A stretch of DNA of 6,504 bases, from NCBI GenBank assembly GCA_030696235.1, contig JAUYSN010000181.1, positions 1-6,504 of the forward strand, given 5' to 3'. The DNA is from Sulfuricella sp. GTDB taxonomy: Bacteria; Pseudomonadota; Gammaproteobacteria; Burkholderiales; Sulfuricellaceae. Each line of letters begins with the position of its first letter. Positions within the stretch are counted from its first letter, which is position 1. Made by a program: the position numbers and the translations under genes. A model generated the notes under the pieces. The model was not told the DNA's origin and ran no database searches. It worked only from the letters and a program-made list of their open reading frames with translations. Below are positions 5,597 through 6,504 of the stretch, one piece after another.

Positions 5597-5702
5597 ATAG
5601 GGGCTTCTTTCGATCCCGTTTCAGACACATGTGGTCCAGTGCACAACGAAAAGTAACTAAAGTAAAGCAATTAAAGGGACTCGATTCCATTTGAATGGCC
5701 CA

Positions 5703-6119
5703 CTAAGCCACCAACAACCCAACCCCACATGCTTCCGCTGCCCGCCTCAACGCCTGATCCTGCGTCGCCAGCGACACCCCCTCCCGCATGGAAAGTTCCA
5801 GATAAGCCGCATCATAGGCACTCAAGCGCTGTTCGTGGGCAAGCATCAGAATCCCGGAAAGCGCATGCTGCGATGTGGCCGCATCCACCCGGATCGGCAG
5901 CGCATCCAGCAAGGCGATAAACCGGCTGGTTCTGGCTTCGGTGCTGCGCCCTCTTCTTTCCCCGACCAGCAGCACATTGGCTACTTCCAGGGGCCAGATC
6001 GTGGGAACCAGCGCTTCGCTCGAAGCCAGACTTTGCAGAATTGCGGCGGTAAAGTCGTTGGCCTCGTCCTCGAAATACCAGGCCATCACGACCGAATTAT
6101 CGAGAACGAAACGGCTCAC
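5703..6119 (-). CDS. vapC: VapC-type PIN-domain ribonuclease toxin
   Basis: This is the toxin of a type II toxin-antitoxin pair. PIN toxins of this type are magnesium-dependent ribonucleases that cut tRNA or rRNA sites and halt translation. The 138-residue length is normal for VapC. The acidic active-site residues are in place: D7 (FVLDNSV), E45 (WPLEVANVL), D103 (SAYDAAYLEL) and D121 (ATQDQAL). This indicates an intact catalytic centre. Its ATG overlaps the antitoxin's stop by four bases (ATGA), the usual arrangement that couples toxin synthesis to that of the antitoxin. The antitoxin-toxin complex is expected to repress the shared promoter (candidate at 6375-6418). The RNA target cannot be told from the sequence. 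The plus-strand frames overlapping it are shadows. Confidence 0.93.
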   Translation of the reverse strand: MSRFVLDNSVVMAWYFEDEANDFTAAILQSLASSEALVPTIWPLEVANVLLVGERRGRSTEARTSRFIALLDALPIRVDAATSQHALSGILMLAHEQRLSAYDAAYLELSMREGVSLATQDQALRRAAEACGVGLLVA

Positions 6120-6352
6120 CGCCGCCCCTCCTCGATCATTTCGCGGAGGGACATGCCGCCTGTGGTATGCCCTTTTGCGAAAGTTTTCAGCTCGTCGATG
6201 ACCGCGTGAATGTCGGGCTTGACCACCGGGACAACCGGTACCAGCATCGCCACGGGAACCCCGTGCTTGGTGATGGTGACCCGCTCGCCTTGCTGGACGC
6301 GCTCAAGCAGGCTGGGCAAATGCGTTTTCGCCTCGTAGGCTCCCACTTCCAT
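6116..6352 (-). CDS. vapB: Phd/YefM-family antitoxin (VapB-like) of the PIN toxin
   Basis: This 78-residue antitoxin neutralises the PIN toxin and should bind its own promoter as a dimer. The N-terminal half has the Phd/YefM signature: GAYEAKTHLPSLLERVQQGE (4-23), then VTITKHGVPVAMLVP (25-39), forming the DNA-binding dimerisation fold. The C-terminal half is charged and probably unfolded until it binds toxin, with a terminal helix SLREMIEEGRR. GGGAGG six bases before the ATG at 6352 fixes the start. It is the first gene of the operon, with a four-base overlap into the toxin gene. Because its fold is Phd-like rather than AbrB- or RHH-like, 'VapB' here names its role beside a VapC, not the classical VapB fold. 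Confidence 0.92.
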   Translation of the reverse strand: MEVGAYEAKTHLPSLLERVQQGERVTITKHGVPVAMLVPVVPVVKPDIHAVIDELKTFAKGHTTGGMSLREMIEEGRR

Positions 6353-6374
6353 GATTTGCCTCCCAACTTCATTT

Positions 6375-6418
6375 AGACCAGATCAGACCAGTTTATGCCG
6401 ATTGATTCATTCCATCAA
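6375..6418 (-). promoter_or_regulatory. Candidate promoter and direct-repeat operator of the toxin-antitoxin operon
   Basis: On the minus strand TTGATG (6418-6413) and TAAACT (6395-6390) are 17 bases apart, each matching four of six consensus positions. Two direct heptamers AGACCAG lie at 6375-6381 and 6385-6391, exactly one helical turn (10 bases) apart and overlapping the -10 and start region. This is where an autorepressing Phd-type antitoxin should bind. The heptamer identity is direct observation; the operator role is inference. Confidence 0.5.
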
Positions 6419-6435
6419 GCTGCCGCAATGAATAA

Positions 6436-6504
6436 GTAGGATGCGGTGAGCCGCGCGAACCGCATCAGTCGCGAACGATGCGGTTCCTTCGTCACCGCAT
6501 CCTA
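6436..6504 (+). repeat. Nested palindromic intergenic repeat (GTAGGATGCGG...CCGCATCCTA)
   Basis: The outer arms TAGGATGCGGTGA (6437-6449) and TCACCGCATCCTA (6492-6504) pair perfectly over 13 bases. Inner arms GAACCGCATC (6457-6466) and GATGCGGTTC (6477-6486) pair perfectly over 10 bases around a 10-base loop. The GTAGG start resembles the termini of copies A and B, so it may be a related repeat family. The window ends exactly at the last paired base, so the final C that would complete GTAGG/CCTAC cannot be seen. Confidence 0.8.

Noticed and set aside
5676..5688. tRNA T-arm-like string (minus strand GGAATCGAGTCC) as a tRNA end or attachment site
   Set aside because: No acceptor stem, anticodon arm or CCA end can be built around it, and the T-loop lacks TTC.
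5687..5698. CCATT/AATGG hairpin just after the toxin stop as a terminator
   Set aside because: The stem is only five A/T-rich pairs with a two-base loop and is not directly followed by a T run.

Overview
All eight genes supported here lie on the minus strand. They are moderately GC-rich genes separated by AT-rich gaps and by compact intergenic repeats. The content suggests a Gram-negative proteobacterium, most likely a free-living beta- or gammaproteobacterium. The grounds are a class A penicillin-binding-protein homologue with one N-terminal membrane anchor, a DUF6164-type protein, an exported CXXCH cytochrome, and repeats of the GTAGGGTGCG...CGCACC type that I associate with such genomes. 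This is inference from family knowledge; no taxonomic search was possible.

Region 1-2677 is the N-terminal 892 residues of a large, divergent bifunctional glycosyltransferase/transpeptidase (class A PBP-like). The gene runs off the left edge before its third transpeptidase motif. Region 2678-3360 holds a small two-span membrane protein with a probable terminator after it, and an AT-rich promoter region containing three direct 9-mers before it. Region 3364-4145 is a likely two-gene unit: a degenerate receiver-like protein followed by a DUF6164 protein with a C-terminal membrane anchor.

Region 4146-4470 (325 bases) has no gene. It holds a perfect DnaA-box match, an inverted pair of CACAGATTTACACAGAT-like arms and a first hairpin-rich repeat (copy A). 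A small periplasmic cytochrome c (4471-4920) follows, and a second copy of the same repeat (copy B, 4949-5067) lies upstream of it, so the cytochrome gene sits between two direct repeats. Copy B also supplies the stop codon of the next gene.

Region 5064-5596 encodes two small unidentified membrane proteins whose genes overlap by an ATGA junction. Region 5703-6352 is a type II toxin-antitoxin module (Phd/VapB-like antitoxin, then PIN-domain VapC toxin), again coupled by a 4-base overlap, with a candidate promoter and direct-repeat operator. The window ends in another GTAGGATGCGG...CCGCATCCTA palindromic repeat.

Nothing here amounts to a clear new defence or biosynthetic system. The least explained items are the altered active-site motifs and large insertion of the PBP homologue, the coupled small membrane protein pair, and the repeat pair around the cytochrome gene.
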